Under the pieces are notes generated by a model, which did not search any database, was not told the origin of the DNA, and saw only the letters and a program-made list of their open reading frames with translations. Below are positions 25,598 through 35,254 of a stretch of DNA of 59,175 nt, in pieces. Origin of the DNA: Rhodospirillales bacterium 70-18. GTDB lineage: Bacteria; Pseudomonadota; Alphaproteobacteria; Acetobacterales; Acetobacteraceae. A program made the translations under genes and the position numbers. Each line of letters opens with the position of its first letter. The stretch's first letter is position 1. The stretch covers positions 140,179-199,353 of the forward strand of contig MKWE01000052.1 in the NCBI GenBank assembly GCA_001899585.1. The letters run 5' to 3'.

Positions 25598-26848
25598 CTA
25601 CTGCGCCCAGGCGAACGGGCCGGCGCCGCGCTCGTCCAGCAGCCGGCCCTGGCGGAAGCGGTCCAACGTGAAGGCGGCGTTGAGCGGGTGCGGCTCGCCC
25701 TTGGCGATGGTCCAGGCGTGGCACCAGCCGGAGCCGGGCGTGGCCTTGAAGCCGCCATAGCACCAGCCGCCGGTCATGGTCAGGCCCTGGATCGGGGTCA
25801 GGCCGATGATCGGCGAGCCATCCGGCGTCATGTCCATCATGCCCCCCCAGGAGCGCAGCGCGCGCAGCCGCGACAGCGCGGGCATCATCGCCACCCCGGC
25901 GGCGAACACATGCTCCACCGCCGGCAGGTTGCCGCGCTGGGCGTAGGAGTTCCAGCCGTCCAGCCCGCCGCCGAACACCAGCCCGCCCTTGTCGGACTGG
26001 CTGATGTAGAAATGCCCGGCGCCGAAGGTGATGACGGCGTGGACCAGCGGCTTCACCGCCTCGGACACGAAGGCCTGCAGCACGTGGCTTTCGATCGGCA
26101 CCTCGAACCCGGCCATGCCGGCCAGCAGCGAGGTGCTGCCGGCCACCGCCAGCCCCACCCGCCCGGCGCGGATGCGCCCGCGCGAGGTGCGCAGCGCGGT
26201 GACCCGCCCGCCCTCGGTCTCGATGCCCTGGACCTCGCACTCCTGGATGATGTCCACGCCGCGCCGGTCGGCGGCGCGCGCGAAGCCCCAGGCGACCGCG
26301 TCGTGCCGCGCGGTGCCGCCGCGCCGCTGCAACAGCCCGCCCATCACCGGGAAGCGGGCATTGTCCAGGTCGATCAGCGGGCAGAACTCGGCCACCTGGG
26401 CGCGGTCGAGCAATTCGGCGTCGATGCCGTCCAGCCGCATGGCGTTGCCGCGGCGCGCGGCCGCGTGGCGGGCGGCGTCGGAATGGAACAGGTTCAGCAC
26501 GCCGCGCTGGCTGACCATGGCGTTGTAGTTGAGGTCCTGCTCCAGCCCTTCCCACAGCTTCAGCGACCACTCATAGAAATTATGGTTCTCTGGCAGCAGG
26601 TAGTTGGAGCGGATGATGGTGGTGTTGCGCCCGGTATTGCCCAGGCCGATGCGCCCGCGCTCCAGCACCGCGACGTTGGTGATGCCGTGCTCGCGCGCCA
26701 GGTAGTAGGCGGTGGCCAGCCCGTGTCCGCCGCCGCCGACGATCACCACGTCGTAGGACGATTTCGGAGCCGTATCGCGCCACGCGGGCTTCCAGCCGGT
26801 GTTGCCCGCGAACGCCTGCGTGAGAAGCCTCAGACCCGAATAGCGCAT
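25598..26848 (-). CDS. soxB: sarcosine oxidase beta subunit
   Basis: A 416-residue flavoprotein subunit that oxidises sarcosine (N-methylglycine) to glycine, with FAD and a covalent FMN. The FAD-binding Rossmann motif is YDVVIVGGGGHGLATAYYLA near residues 32-51. The His in GGTARHDAVAWGFARA (H182) corresponds to the expected site of covalent FMN attachment. Substrate/product segments include GGWCYGGFKATPGSGWCHAW. CGGAGCAAGC precedes the ATG. First gene of soxB-D-A-G; folate enzymes that often accompany the operon are absent here. Confidence 0.95.
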   Translation of the reverse strand: MRYSGLRLLTQAFAGNTGWKPAWRDTAPKSSYDVVIVGGGGHGLATAYYLAREHGITNVAVLERGRIGLGNTGRNTTIIRSNYLLPENHNFYEWSLKLWEGLEQDLNYNAMVSQRGVLNLFHSDAARHAAARRGNAMRLDGIDAELLDRAQVAEFCPLIDLDNARFPVMGGLLQRRGGTARHDAVAWGFARAADRRGVDIIQECEVQGIETEGGRVTALRTSRGRIRAGRVGLAVAGSTSLLAGMAGFEVPIESHVLQAFVSEAVKPLVHAVITFGAGHFYISQSDKGGLVFGGGLDGWNSYAQRGNLPAVEHVFAAGVAMMPALSRLRALRSWGGMMDMTPDGSPIIGLTPIQGLTMTGGWCYGGFKATPGSGWCHAWTIAKGEPHPLNAAFTLDRFRQGRLLDERGAGPFAWAQ

Positions 26849-26927
26849 GCTTGCTCCGGGCCGGACTATGCGGGCGGCGGCGGCGCGGGGCAAGCCCGGC
26901 GGCGGGAGATCGTTCGATATCGGATCA

Positions 26928-28145
26928 TCATGCCGCATCACCATCATGCCGCATTGGCCGCCACAGGGTGAACACCACCTGGCTCACCAGGGCCGCCGCC
27001 AGCATCACCGAGGCCGCGGTGATCGCTGGATTTGCCCCGAAAAGCCCCACCGCGAAGGTGCAAAACGCCCCGAATCCCATCTGGCAGAAGCCATACAGCC
27101 CCGACGCCGCGCCGATCGCCCCCGGCAGCACGCCGATGGCGCCCGACAGCGCCAGCGGGCTGGCGATGCCGCCGCCGGCGGTGAATAGCAGCATCGAGGC
27201 CATCACCGCCACCACGCTCAGGTGCCCGGTGGCCACCACGAGGAAGAACAGCGCAGCCCCCAGGGTGGCGATGCTGAAGCCGATATGCAGCAGCCGGTCC
27301 AGCCCCAGCCGGCCGACCAGCCGGTTGGCGAGCAGGCTGCCCAGCGAATAGCCCAGCATCGGCGGCATGAAATAGAAGCCGATCTCGGCCTGGTCGCGGT
27401 GCAGCATGTCGGTGAAGATGAACGGGGCGGCGGCCAGGAAGGCGTAGAAGCTGGTGGTGGCGCAGGCGCCGGCCAGGGCGTAGACGCGGAACGCCGGCAT
27501 GCCCAGCAGCCGCAGGTTCACCCGCAGCAGCCCGGCGCCGGTGGAGCGGCCGACGGCGGGGTTGGTCTCCGGCAGGGTGGCGATGGCGGCCAGCAGGGTC
27601 AGCACGCCGATGGCCGCCAGCAGCGCGAAGATCGCCCGCCAGCTCACATAGGCCGCCAGCAGGCCGCCGGCGATGGAGGCCATGGCCGGGGCCATCGACA
27701 TGAACATGTTGAGCCAGGCCAGCCGCGCCGCCGCCTCCCGCGGGGCGGAGACGTCGCGGATGACGGCGCGGCCGAGCACCAGGCCGCTGCACCCGCCCAG
27801 CGCCTGCACCACCCGGGCGGCGATCAGCGTGAGTGCGCCGGGGGCCAGCCCGGCGATGGTGCTGCCGAGGGCGTACAGCACCAGCCCTGCCATCAGCACC
27901 GGGCGGCGGCCGAAGCGGTCGGAGATCGGGCCGTAGATGAGCTGCCCGACGGCGAGGCCGAGCACATAGACGGTGAGCGTCCATTGGATGGTGGCGGACG
28001 ACACGCCGAGGTCGCGCGCGGCGGCCGGCAGGGCCGGGACGAAGATGTGCAGCGACAGCGTGCCGCAGATGACGAAGGTGAAGATCAGCCACAGCGGCGG
28101 CCGGCCCGCCGCCGAGGCAAGCAGCGGCGCGCGCAGCAGGTTCAT
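26928..28145 (-). CDS. MFS transporter, Bcr/CflA drug-resistance family
   Basis: A 405-residue inner-membrane protein with about 12 hydrophobic helices. Motif A after helix 2 is GPISDRFGRRPVL, and the Bcr/CflA signature SATIQWTLTVYVLGLAVGQLIYGP is clear. Such proteins export drugs or small amino-acid derivatives by proton antiport. Substrate unknown. Its start is 7 bases from the stop of the upstream dehydrogenase, so they are likely cotranscribed. Confidence 0.9.
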   Translation of the reverse strand: MNLLRAPLLASAAGRPPLWLIFTFVICGTLSLHIFVPALPAAARDLGVSSATIQWTLTVYVLGLAVGQLIYGPISDRFGRRPVLMAGLVLYALGSTIAGLAPGALTLIAARVVQALGGCSGLVLGRAVIRDVSAPREAAARLAWLNMFMSMAPAMASIAGGLLAAYVSWRAIFALLAAIGVLTLLAAIATLPETNPAVGRSTGAGLLRVNLRLLGMPAFRVYALAGACATTSFYAFLAAAPFIFTDMLHRDQAEIGFYFMPPMLGYSLGSLLANRLVGRLGLDRLLHIGFSIATLGAALFFLVVATGHLSVVAVMASMLLFTAGGGIASPLALSGAIGVLPGAIGAASGLYGFCQMGFGAFCTFAVGLFGANPAITAASVMLAAALVSQVVFTLWRPMRHDGDAA

Positions 28146-28151
28146 GCCCGG

Positions 28152-29147
28152 CTAGCCCGGCATGTCCCCCGCCAGCACATCCTTGTTGACCACGTTCTCG
28201 CGCTCCGGCCTGCCGTCCAGCACGCTCAGCAGGTTGCGCACGGTGTTGACGGCCATGCGGTCCAGCGCCTCCTGCGTCACCCCGGCCATGTGCGGGGCGG
28301 CGATGACGTTGGGCAGGCGCAGCAGCGGGTTGTCGGCGGGGGTCGGCTCCTGCTCGAACACGTCCAGCCCGGCGCCGGCCAGCCGGCCCGCCACCAGCGC
28401 GTCGTACAGCGCCGGCTCGTCGATGATGCCGCCGCGGGCGGTGTTGACCAGGAAGGCCGAGGACTTCATGCGGGCCAGCCGGGCGGCGTTGAACAGGCCG
28501 ACCGTGTCGGGCTTTTTCGGGCAGTGGATGCTGACGAAATCGGCCCGGGCCAGCGCCGCGTCGAGGTCCGGCGCCGGGATGCAGCCGCGCGCCGCGATGC
28601 CGTCCTGGGCGGTGAAGGGGTCGTGCACCAGCACCGTCATCTCCAGCGCCAGGCAGCGGGCGGCGAGCCTGGTGCCGATGCGACCGAAGCCGACGATCAG
28701 CACGGTCTTGCCATACAGGTCGAAAATCCGGTGGACGTATTTGCGCGGCCAGTCGCCATCGCGCACCACGCGGTCCAGCGCGGCACCCTGCTTCGCCAGC
28801 CAGAACATGAAGAACAGCGCGTGCTCGGCCACGGTGACGGAATTGGCGGTGCCGGCGATCAGCAGCGGGATGGCGCGGGCGGTGAGCGCCGGCACGTCCA
28901 CCGCGTCGTAGCCGACGCCGATGCGCCCGACGGCTTGCAGATGCGGGGCGGCGGCGACGTCGGCGGCGGTGAACGGGCGGCCCCACAGGGCGACGGCGCT
29001 GGCGGTGGCGAGTTCGCCCTGGAAGTCCGCGCCGCTCATCTCCGGGCCGAACGCCACCGGGGCGATGTCGTCGCGCCCCTCCAGCACGGCCCAGCCGGCG
29101 CGCGCCATCTCGGTGGGCAGCAGGATCTTCTTGCGGTTCGCGGTCAT
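28152..29147 (-). CDS. D-isomer-specific 2-hydroxyacid dehydrogenase
   Basis: A 331-residue NAD(P)-dependent dehydrogenase of the SerA/PdxB family. The Rossmann motif is VLIVGFGRIGTRLAARCLAL. Catalytic residues sit in NTARGGIIDE (Arg), DVFEQEPTPAD (Glu) and APHMAGVTQEALDRM (His). Substrate not predictable. Followed by the MFS gene and preceded 52 bases upstream by the Gfo/Idh gene; the three may share a catabolic role. Confidence 0.9.
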   Translation of the reverse strand: MTANRKKILLPTEMARAGWAVLEGRDDIAPVAFGPEMSGADFQGELATASAVALWGRPFTAADVAAAPHLQAVGRIGVGYDAVDVPALTARAIPLLIAGTANSVTVAEHALFFMFWLAKQGAALDRVVRDGDWPRKYVHRIFDLYGKTVLIVGFGRIGTRLAARCLALEMTVLVHDPFTAQDGIAARGCIPAPDLDAALARADFVSIHCPKKPDTVGLFNAARLARMKSSAFLVNTARGGIIDEPALYDALVAGRLAGAGLDVFEQEPTPADNPLLRLPNVIAAPHMAGVTQEALDRMAVNTVRNLLSVLDGRPERENVVNKDVLAGDMPG

Positions 29148-29199
29148 CGGGCGGCTCCTGGAATGCGCCCGCCCAGCCTGCCCCGCCGCGCCGATGGGA

Positions 29200-30213
29200 T
29201 CAACGGGGCGGGAAGGCGAGCGCCACGTCGCGCCCGGTGCGGCAGGATTCCTCGGCGGCGAGGCACATCAGCACGGCGCGGCTGGCCTCCTCGGCCGGCA
29301 GCGGGCTGGTGCCGGCGCGGAAGCCGGCGATGCTGCCGCGCAGATGCTCGATCAGCTCGAAAATCTCGCCCGAGCGGGTAAAACCCTGCGTCTCGGGCGG
29401 CGCGGCGCCGCGCTGGAGGGACAGGCCGGCGACCGGCTCGGTGGTGCGGGCCTCGGCGGCCGACCACCAGGCCCGCAGCGCGCCGGCGCTGCCGCCGATA
29501 TCCAGCGTGCAGTGATGCTCGAACCCGGTGAGTATCTGCGACACCGTGAAGAACGCGCCGGAGGCATAGCGGGCGGTGACGGCGAGGTTGGCGGTCAGCC
29601 CATCCGCGCCATTGGCCTGCGCGCGCAGCGAGACCGGGTTGCCGTGGCCGTCGAAATACCACAGCAGCAGGTCGAAGAAATGCACCGGCTCCTCCAATAT
29701 CCAGGAGCCGACCCGCGCCGGGTCGTGCCGCCAGCCGGCCGCGCCGCCCCGGAACGGCCGGCGGAACAGCGTGTAGACGCCGGCCAGCGGGGTGCCGATG
29801 GCGCCGGCGGCGATCTCGCGCCGGATCAGCCCCCATTGGCTGGAGACGCGCAGCTCGTGGGTGACGCTGACGCAGCGGCCGGCGGCGCGGGCGGCCGCCG
29901 CGATGCGGGCGCACCCCTCGGCGGTCAGCGCCAGCGGCTTTTCCACCAGCACGTGCTTGCCGGCGGCGAGTGCTGCCAGCGCCACCGGCTCGTGCAGGTG
30001 GTTGGGGGCGACGATATCCACCGCCTCCACGCCGCTCGCCAGCAGGCCGGCGAGGTCGCGATGGACCGGCACGCCGGGGAATTCGGCGGCGGCGGCGGCG
30101 GCGCTGGCGTCGCCATGGGCGAGGATGCCGGCCAGAACCACGCCGGGTAGCCCGGCCAGCGCCCTGGCATGGCAGCGCCCCCAGGCGCCGAAACCGATCA
30201 CCGCGACGCGCAT
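29200..30213 (-). CDS. Gfo/Idh/MocA family oxidoreductase
   Basis: A 337-residue NAD(P)-dependent sugar or inositol-type dehydrogenase. The N-terminal Rossmann motif is VAVIGFGAWGRCHARALAG, the catalytic Lys is in LVEKPLALTAEG (EKP), and the C-terminal beta-sheet domain has GGSAGALRAWWSA. Divergent from the sugar ABC transporter operon; a role in processing an imported sugar derivative is likely but the substrate is unknown. Confidence 0.88.
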   Translation of the reverse strand: MRVAVIGFGAWGRCHARALAGLPGVVLAGILAHGDASAAAAAAEFPGVPVHRDLAGLLASGVEAVDIVAPNHLHEPVALAALAAGKHVLVEKPLALTAEGCARIAAAARAAGRCVSVTHELRVSSQWGLIRREIAAGAIGTPLAGVYTLFRRPFRGGAAGWRHDPARVGSWILEEPVHFFDLLLWYFDGHGNPVSLRAQANGADGLTANLAVTARYASGAFFTVSQILTGFEHHCTLDIGGSAGALRAWWSAAEARTTEPVAGLSLQRGAAPPETQGFTRSGEIFELIEHLRGSIAGFRAGTSPLPAEEASRAVLMCLAAEESCRTGRDVALAFPPR

Positions 30214-30297
30214 CCGCCCCTCCCCCGGTCGTTACATCCACAGTGGCCAATCGCGGCGGGATATGCCAGCCTTCACGCCGGAGGGGGAACCATAGCC

Positions 30298-31365
30298 TTG
30301 GCCACGCTCTCGCTGCGCCGCCTGCGCAAGACCTTCGGGCCCGTCGAGGTGATCCCGGGCGTGGACCTGGACGTGGGCGACCGCGAATTCGTCGTGCTGG
30401 TCGGCCCCAGCGGCTGCGGCAAAAGCACCATCCTGCGCATGATCTCGGGCCTGGAGGAGAGCAGCGGCGGCGACATCCTGATCGACGGCGCCGTGGTCAA
30501 CCAGCGCGAGCCGAAGGACCGGGACATCGCCATGGTGTTCCAGGACTACGCGCTGTACCCGCACATGACGGTGGCCGAGAACATGGCCTTCGCGCTGCGC
30601 TACCGCGGCGTGGCGCGCGCCGAAATCCGCAGCCGCGTGGCGCACGCCGCCGAGGTGCTGGACATCACGGCGCTGCTGGCGCGCACCCCCCGCCAGCTGT
30701 CCGGCGGCCAGCGCCAGCGCGTGGCGATGGGCCGGGCGATCGTGCGCGACCCCAAGATATTCCTGTTCGACGAGCCGCTCTCCAACCTGGACGCCAAGCT
30801 GCGGGTGCAGATGCGCACCGAAATCCGCAAGCTGCGCACCCGCGTGCCCACCACCACCGTCTACGTGACGCATGACCAGGTGGAGGCGATGACGCTGGCC
30901 GACCGCATCGTCATCCTCAACCGCGGCCGGGTGGAGCAGATCGGCACGCCGGAGGAGGTGTACGAGACGCCGGCCACCATCTTCGTCGCCGCCTTCATCG
31001 GGGCGCCGCCGATGAACCTGCTGCGCGCGCGGCTGGAGGGGGCGCGGGTGGTGCTGGACGACGGCACCGCCCTGCCCGCCCCCGCCCACCGCCACGCCAA
31101 CCGCGCGGTGTGGCTGGGCGTGCGGCCGGAGGACCTGGTGTGGCGCCCCCCCGGCACGCCCGCGATTGGCCCGCTCCTGCACGGCACCGCGCTCACCGTG
31201 GAGCCGCTGGGCGCGGAGACGCTGGTGCTGCTGGAGGTGGCCGGCCAGGAGATCTCCGCCCGGCTGCCGCCCCGCAGCGTCCGCCGCGCCGGCGAGGCGG
31301 TGGCCCTGGCCGTGGACCCCGCCCGCCTGCATCTGTTCGACCATGAAACCGGGAGCCGGATTTGA
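30298..31365 (+). CDS. carbohydrate ABC transporter ATP-binding protein (UgpC/MsmX type)
   Basis: A 355-residue cytoplasmic ATPase. Walker A GPSGCGKST near residue 37, Q-loop VFQDYALYPHMTV, signature [14 protein letters not shown], Walker B IFLFDEPLSNLDAKLR and switch His VTHDQVEAMTL. The C-terminal TOBE/MalK-type regulatory domain begins near GAPPMNLLRARL. TTG at 30298 is the likely start, with GGAGGGGGAACC upstream; no ATG is in frame near it. It overlaps the NagB-like gene (TTGA). Confidence 0.92.
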   Translation: MATLSLRRLRKTFGPVEVIPGVDLDVGDREFVVLVGPSGCGKSTILRMISGLEESSGGDILIDGAVVNQREPKDRDIAMVFQDYALYPHMTVAENMAFALRYRGVARAEIRSRVAHAAEVLDITALLARTPRQLSGGQRQRVAMGRAIVRDPKIFLFDEPLSNLDAKLRVQMRTEIRKLRTRVPTTTVYVTHDQVEAMTLADRIVILNRGRVEQIGTPEEVYETPATIFVAAFIGAPPMNLLRARLEGARVVLDDGTALPAPAHRHANRAVWLGVRPEDLVWRPPGTPAIGPLLHGTALTVEPLGAETLVLLEVAGQEISARLPPRSVRRAGEAVALAVDPARLHLFDHETGSRI

Positions 31366-32222
31366 CCCTTCTCGACGATACGCTGGCCGCACTGGCCATT
31401 CCGCCCGACCGCCTCGGCCACGGCTCGCCGGTGCGCCTGGAGGTGGTGGACGACGCGCCGGCCCTGATCGGCCATTTCGCCGACAGCATGCTGGCCGAAT
31501 ACCACGCGGCCCTCGCCGCCGGCCGGCCGCACGCGGTGTTCATCGTGCCGGTCGGCCCGGTCGGCCAGTTCGACCTGCTGGCCCAGCGCTGCCGCGCCGC
31601 GCGCGCCGACCTGCGCCGGCTGGTGCTGCTGAACATGGACGAATACCTCGCCCCCGACGGCGGCTTCATCGACGCCGCCGACCCGCTGAGCTTCCGCGGC
31701 CACATGCAGCGGCATTTCTTCGACCAGCTCGACCCCGAACTGGCGCCGCCGCGCGAGGCGGTGATCTTCCCCGACCCGCGCGACCCGGCGGCCATGCAGC
31801 GCGCGATCGACCGGCTGGGCGGGGTGGACGTGGCCTATGGCGGCGTCGGCGTCACCGGCCACCTGGCGTTCAACGACCCGCCGGAGCCCGACGAGCCGGA
31901 CGACCCGGACGCCTTCGCCGCCCTGCCCACCCGCGTGGTGACGCTGAGCCGCGAGACGGTGATGATCAACGCCGTCAACGCCGCGCGCGGCAACGTGCTG
32001 CGCATCCCGAAGCAGGCGGTGACGGTGGGGATGCGCGAGATCCTGGGGGCGCGCAAGGTGCGCATCTACATGAACCGCCCCTATGGCTGCACCATGCTGC
32101 GGCTGCTGATGCACGGGCCGGTGACGGCGCGGGTGCCGGCCTCGCTGCTGCAACGCCACGCCGACGCCGCTGCCATCGTCACCCGCGAGGTGACCCAGCT
32201 GCCGGAGCCGCAACTGCGCTGA
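31362..32222 (+). CDS. NagB/RpiA-fold sugar-phosphate isomerase/deaminase (GlcN6P deaminase-like)
   Basis: A 286-residue protein of the glucosamine-6-phosphate isomerase family. The NMDEYLAP motif (D93, the E. coli NagB Asp72 equivalent) is present. The second catalytic motif, normally G-x-D-G-H-I-A-F-N-E, reads GVTGHLAFND: T165 replaces the Asp of the DGH triad, H167 is kept, and D172 replaces the Glu. The length also exceeds NagB (266). It starts with TTG overlapping the ATPase stop and sits inside a sugar ABC operon. It may be a divergent deaminase, an isomerase or a non-catalytic sugar-phosphate sensor. Confidence 0.8.
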   Translation: MTLLDDTLAALAIPPDRLGHGSPVRLEVVDDAPALIGHFADSMLAEYHAALAAGRPHAVFIVPVGPVGQFDLLAQRCRAARADLRRLVLLNMDEYLAPDGGFIDAADPLSFRGHMQRHFFDQLDPELAPPREAVIFPDPRDPAAMQRAIDRLGGVDVAYGGVGVTGHLAFNDPPEPDEPDDPDAFAALPTRVVTLSRETVMINAVNAARGNVLRIPKQAVTVGMREILGARKVRIYMNRPYGCTMLRLLMHGPVTARVPASLLQRHADAAAIVTREVTQLPEPQLR

Positions 32223-32278
32223 GCCCCCCAACCGCCGGGCACAGGCCCTCACGCCGAGCAAAGGAAGGTAGAACGATC

Positions 32279-33526
32279 ATGAAACGACGCACATTCCTCG
32301 CCGCCACCACCGCCGCCGCCACGCTGCAACTGGCCCGCCCGGCGCTCGCCCAATCCAGCCGGAAAATCAGCTTCCTCACCTGGAACATCGCCGACGCGGC
32401 GGACATCGTGAACAGCTGGATCGCCGATTTCACCAAGGCGCGGCCGGGGGTGGAGGTGGAATGGCTCGACAAGAAGGGCCCCGAGCTGCCGGCCTTCTAC
32501 CAGACGCAGCTGGTCGCCGGCACGCCGCCGGACATCATCAACACCCAGGGCGCGCTGGGGCTGGAATACGCGGCCTCCGGCGCGCTGCTGGACCTCACCC
32601 CCCTGCTGGCCAGGCAGGCCGACGTGAAGGCGCGCTTCAACGCCGACTACCTGGACAACTGGGCGATGGAGGGGCGCAACTGGATGCTGCCCTTCTACAT
32701 CTCCAAATCGTTGATGTTCTATAACAAGACCCTGTTCGCCAAGGCCGGGCTGGCCGGCCCGCCCACCAGCTTCGACGAGCTGATGAACGCCGCCGAAAAG
32801 ATCGGCACCGGCGACAACACCGGCTTCATCACGCTGAACTTCGACTGGCTGTACTGGCCGCTATTCGCCATGAACGCGGTGCAGCTGCTCACGCCGGACC
32901 TCAAGGCGCCGGCCTTCAACACCGCCCAGGCGGCCGACGTGATGGCGCGGCTGGCGCGCGGCACCCAGGGACAGGCGGTGGACAAAATCTCCTGGACCGG
33001 CCGCTGGGTGGAGCCGCTGGGCGCCTTCGCCGCCGGGCGCATCGGCATGCTCCAGGCGCATTCGCCGGCCTATTACTTCGTCAAGGGCCAGGGCCCCTGG
33101 GTCAACGCCGACACGCTGGGCGCCGCCCAGATGCCCGGCAACTGGGCCACGCCGAACAGCCACGGCCTGGGCATCTCCAAGGGTTCCAAGCACCCCGAAC
33201 TGGCGTGGGAGTTCATCACCTTCATCACCTCCACCCCGCAGGCGGCCAAGCTGGTCAACACGCGGCGCATCCTGTCGGCCAACAAGGAGCTGGACGCCGC
33301 CCTGCTCGCCCGGCTGGAGAAGGAGGAGCCGCTGGCCGCCGCCGTGCTGCGCACCCAGGTCGAACATACCGACCGGATGTGCGGCAACTGGCGGCTGGCG
33401 CATGACAGCCGGATCAAGGAGGCGTTCTACCCCGAGTTGCAGAACGTGATGCTCGGCCGCAAGGACGCCAAGACCGCGCTGGCCGACGCCGAGCGCAAGG
33501 TGGCCCGCGAGCTTCGCCGCGCGTGA
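32279..33526 (+). CDS. ABC transporter sugar-binding protein
   Basis: A 415-residue periplasmic solute-binding protein (family 1, MalE-like). The N-terminus MKRRTFLAATTAAATLQLARPALAQ has a twin-arginine RRTFLA motif and an AxA cleavage site, so export is probably by Tat. Family segments include WLDKKGPELPAFYQTQLVAGTPPDI, PFYISKSLMFYNKTLFAKAGL and HGLGISKGSKHPELAWEFI. AAAGGAAGGTAGAACGATC upstream. Substrate probably a sugar or sugar derivative given the neighbours. Confidence 0.92.
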   Translation: MKRRTFLAATTAAATLQLARPALAQSSRKISFLTWNIADAADIVNSWIADFTKARPGVEVEWLDKKGPELPAFYQTQLVAGTPPDIINTQGALGLEYAASGALLDLTPLLARQADVKARFNADYLDNWAMEGRNWMLPFYISKSLMFYNKTLFAKAGLAGPPTSFDELMNAAEKIGTGDNTGFITLNFDWLYWPLFAMNAVQLLTPDLKAPAFNTAQAADVMARLARGTQGQAVDKISWTGRWVEPLGAFAAGRIGMLQAHSPAYYFVKGQGPWVNADTLGAAQMPGNWATPNSHGLGISKGSKHPELAWEFITFITSTPQAAKLVNTRRILSANKELDAALLARLEKEEPLAAAVLRTQVEHTDRMCGNWRLAHDSRIKEAFYPELQNVMLGRKDAKTALADAERKVARELRRA

Positions 33527-33548
33527 AGGCGTTGCGGATGGCGCGCGC

Positions 33549-34445
33549 GTGAGCACGCTGCTCGGCCGGCAGGGGCGGCAGACGGCGATGGTCGCCTGCT
33601 TCCTGCTGCCCTCGCTGGCGGTGTTCCTGCTCTACCGCATCCTGCCGCTGGGCTGGAATGTCTGGCTGTCGTTCCAGTCCTGGTCACCGCTGCACCCGGC
33701 GCAGTTCATCGGGCTCGACAACTACGACGAGATGCTGCGCGACGACGACGTGTTCTGGACCGCGCTGCGCAACACGCTGGTGTTCATGTCCTCGGCGCCG
33801 ATCGCCATCGTGCTGGCGCTGGGGATCGCGCTGCTGGTCAACAGCGACCTGCGCGGGGCGGCCATCTACCGCACCATCGTGTTCCTGTCCTACCCGCTGA
33901 TGACGGTGGCGGTGGCGATCATCTGGCGCTGGATGTACGACGAGCGCGGCGGGCTGATCAATTTCGTGCTGCGCCGGCTGGGCCTGGTGGATAAGCCGCT
34001 GGCCTTCCTGCAATCCTTCGACCTGGCGATGCCGAGCGTGATCGCCGCCGATGTGTGGCAGGTGCTGGGCTTCCACATGATCATCCTGCTGACCGGGCTG
34101 CAAAGCATCCCGCCGCATCTGTACGAGGCGGCGCGGGTGGACGGCGCGCCGGCCTGGGCGCGGTTCTGGCGCATCACCGTGCCGATGCTGCGGCCCTCGC
34201 TGTTCCTGTGCGCGGTGATCGGCATCCTCAACTCGTTCTCCAGCTTCGACCTCGTCTACGTCATGACCAATGGCGGGCCGGGCCATGCGACGGAGCTGCT
34301 GATCACCTGGATCTACAAGACCGGCTTCGGCCAGTCGCGCTTCGACTACGCGGCGGCGCTGACGGTGGCGCAGTTCGCGCTGCTGCTGGTGCTGACCTTC
34401 CTGGCACACCTGGCCTCGGGCGGCAACGCGGGGGAGCGGGCATGA
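33549..34445 (+). CDS. carbohydrate ABC transporter permease (MalF/UgpA-like)
   Basis: A 298-residue inner-membrane permease with six hydrophobic helices and the EAA loop EAARVDGAPAWARFWRITVPMLRPSL. It starts with GTG, the only plausible in-frame start because an upstream ATG is followed by a stop. The stop overlaps the ATG of the next permease (ATGA). Confidence 0.92.
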   Translation: MSTLLGRQGRQTAMVACFLLPSLAVFLLYRILPLGWNVWLSFQSWSPLHPAQFIGLDNYDEMLRDDDVFWTALRNTLVFMSSAPIAIVLALGIALLVNSDLRGAAIYRTIVFLSYPLMTVAVAIIWRWMYDERGGLINFVLRRLGLVDKPLAFLQSFDLAMPSVIAADVWQVLGFHMIILLTGLQSIPPHLYEAARVDGAPAWARFWRITVPMLRPSLFLCAVIGILNSFSSFDLVYVMTNGGPGHATELLITWIYKTGFGQSRFDYAAALTVAQFALLLVLTFLAHLASGGNAGERA

Positions 34446-35254
34446 GGGCGCGCGGCATGTGGCCGCGCCACGCGGCGCTGCTGGTGGTGTGCGCCATCAT
34501 GCTGGTGCCGTTCTACTGGGTGGTGAAGACCTCGCTGACCGGCGAGAACATCTACGCCTATCCGCCGCGCCTGCTGCCGCAGGCGCCGCATCTGTTCAAC
34601 TACGTGGACGTTTGGTACCTGATCCCGTTCCCGCGCTATCTGCTCAACAGCGTCATCGTCTCGCTACTGGCGGTGGGCGGCAACATCGTGCTGAACGCGC
34701 TGGCGGCCTATGCGCTGACGCGGGCGTTCCCGGGGCGGCGCTGGGTGGTGCTGCTGCTGCTGTCCTGCATGCTGATCCCGTTCCAGGCCACCATCATCCC
34801 GGCCTACCTGATCACCGCGCGGCTGGGGCTGCTGAACTCCTGGCTGGGGCTGGCGCTGCCGATGCTGTCCACCATCGTCTGCATCTTCGTCTTCAAGGCG
34901 GCGTTCGAGGCGGTGCCGCGCTCGCTGATCGACGCGGCGCGGATGGACGGGCTGGGCGACCTGCGCATCCTGGCGCGGGTGCTGCTGCCACTGTGCAAGC
35001 CGGCGATCGCCACCAATGTCATCCTGTCGTTCATCTGGTCGTGGAACAACTTCATGTGGCCGCTGATCGTCACCCGCGACCCGCTGATGCAGACGCTGCC
35101 GCTGGGGCTGGCGCGCTTCCTCTCCTATGTGGAGGACACCACCGGGGCGCTGTACGCCTTCGTGGTGATGGTGCTGGTGCCCGGGCTGGCGGTGTTCCTG
35201 ATGGCGCAGAAGGAGTTCATGCGCGGGCTCACCGCGGGCGCGACCAAAGGCTAG
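34442..35254 (+). CDS. carbohydrate ABC transporter permease (MalG/UgpE-like)
   Basis: A 270-residue second permease with six helices and the EAA motif DAARMDGLGDLRILARVLLPLCKPAIAT. It completes the importer: ATPase, NagB-like enzyme, binding protein, two permeases, all on the plus strand with short or overlapping junctions. Its stop codon lies inside the inverted-repeat element at 35251. Confidence 0.92.
   Translation: MRARGMWPRHAALLVVCAIMLVPFYWVVKTSLTGENIYAYPPRLLPQAPHLFNYVDVWYLIPFPRYLLNSVIVSLLAVGGNIVLNALAAYALTRAFPGRRWVVLLLLSCMLIPFQATIIPAYLITARLGLLNSWLGLALPMLSTIVCIFVFKAAFEAVPRSLIDAARMDGLGDLRILARVLLPLCKPAIATNVILSFIWSWNNFMWPLIVTRDPLMQTLPLGLARFLSYVEDTTGALYAFVVMVLVPGLAVFLMAQKEFMRGLTAGATKG

Noticed and set aside
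22399-25758. soxA extended to 25758 as a 1119-residue protein
   Set aside because: The extra N-terminus overlaps soxD and soxB in another frame, and the family start MSQPFRTAAGG at 25323 overlaps the soxD stop (ATGA), as expected for the operon.
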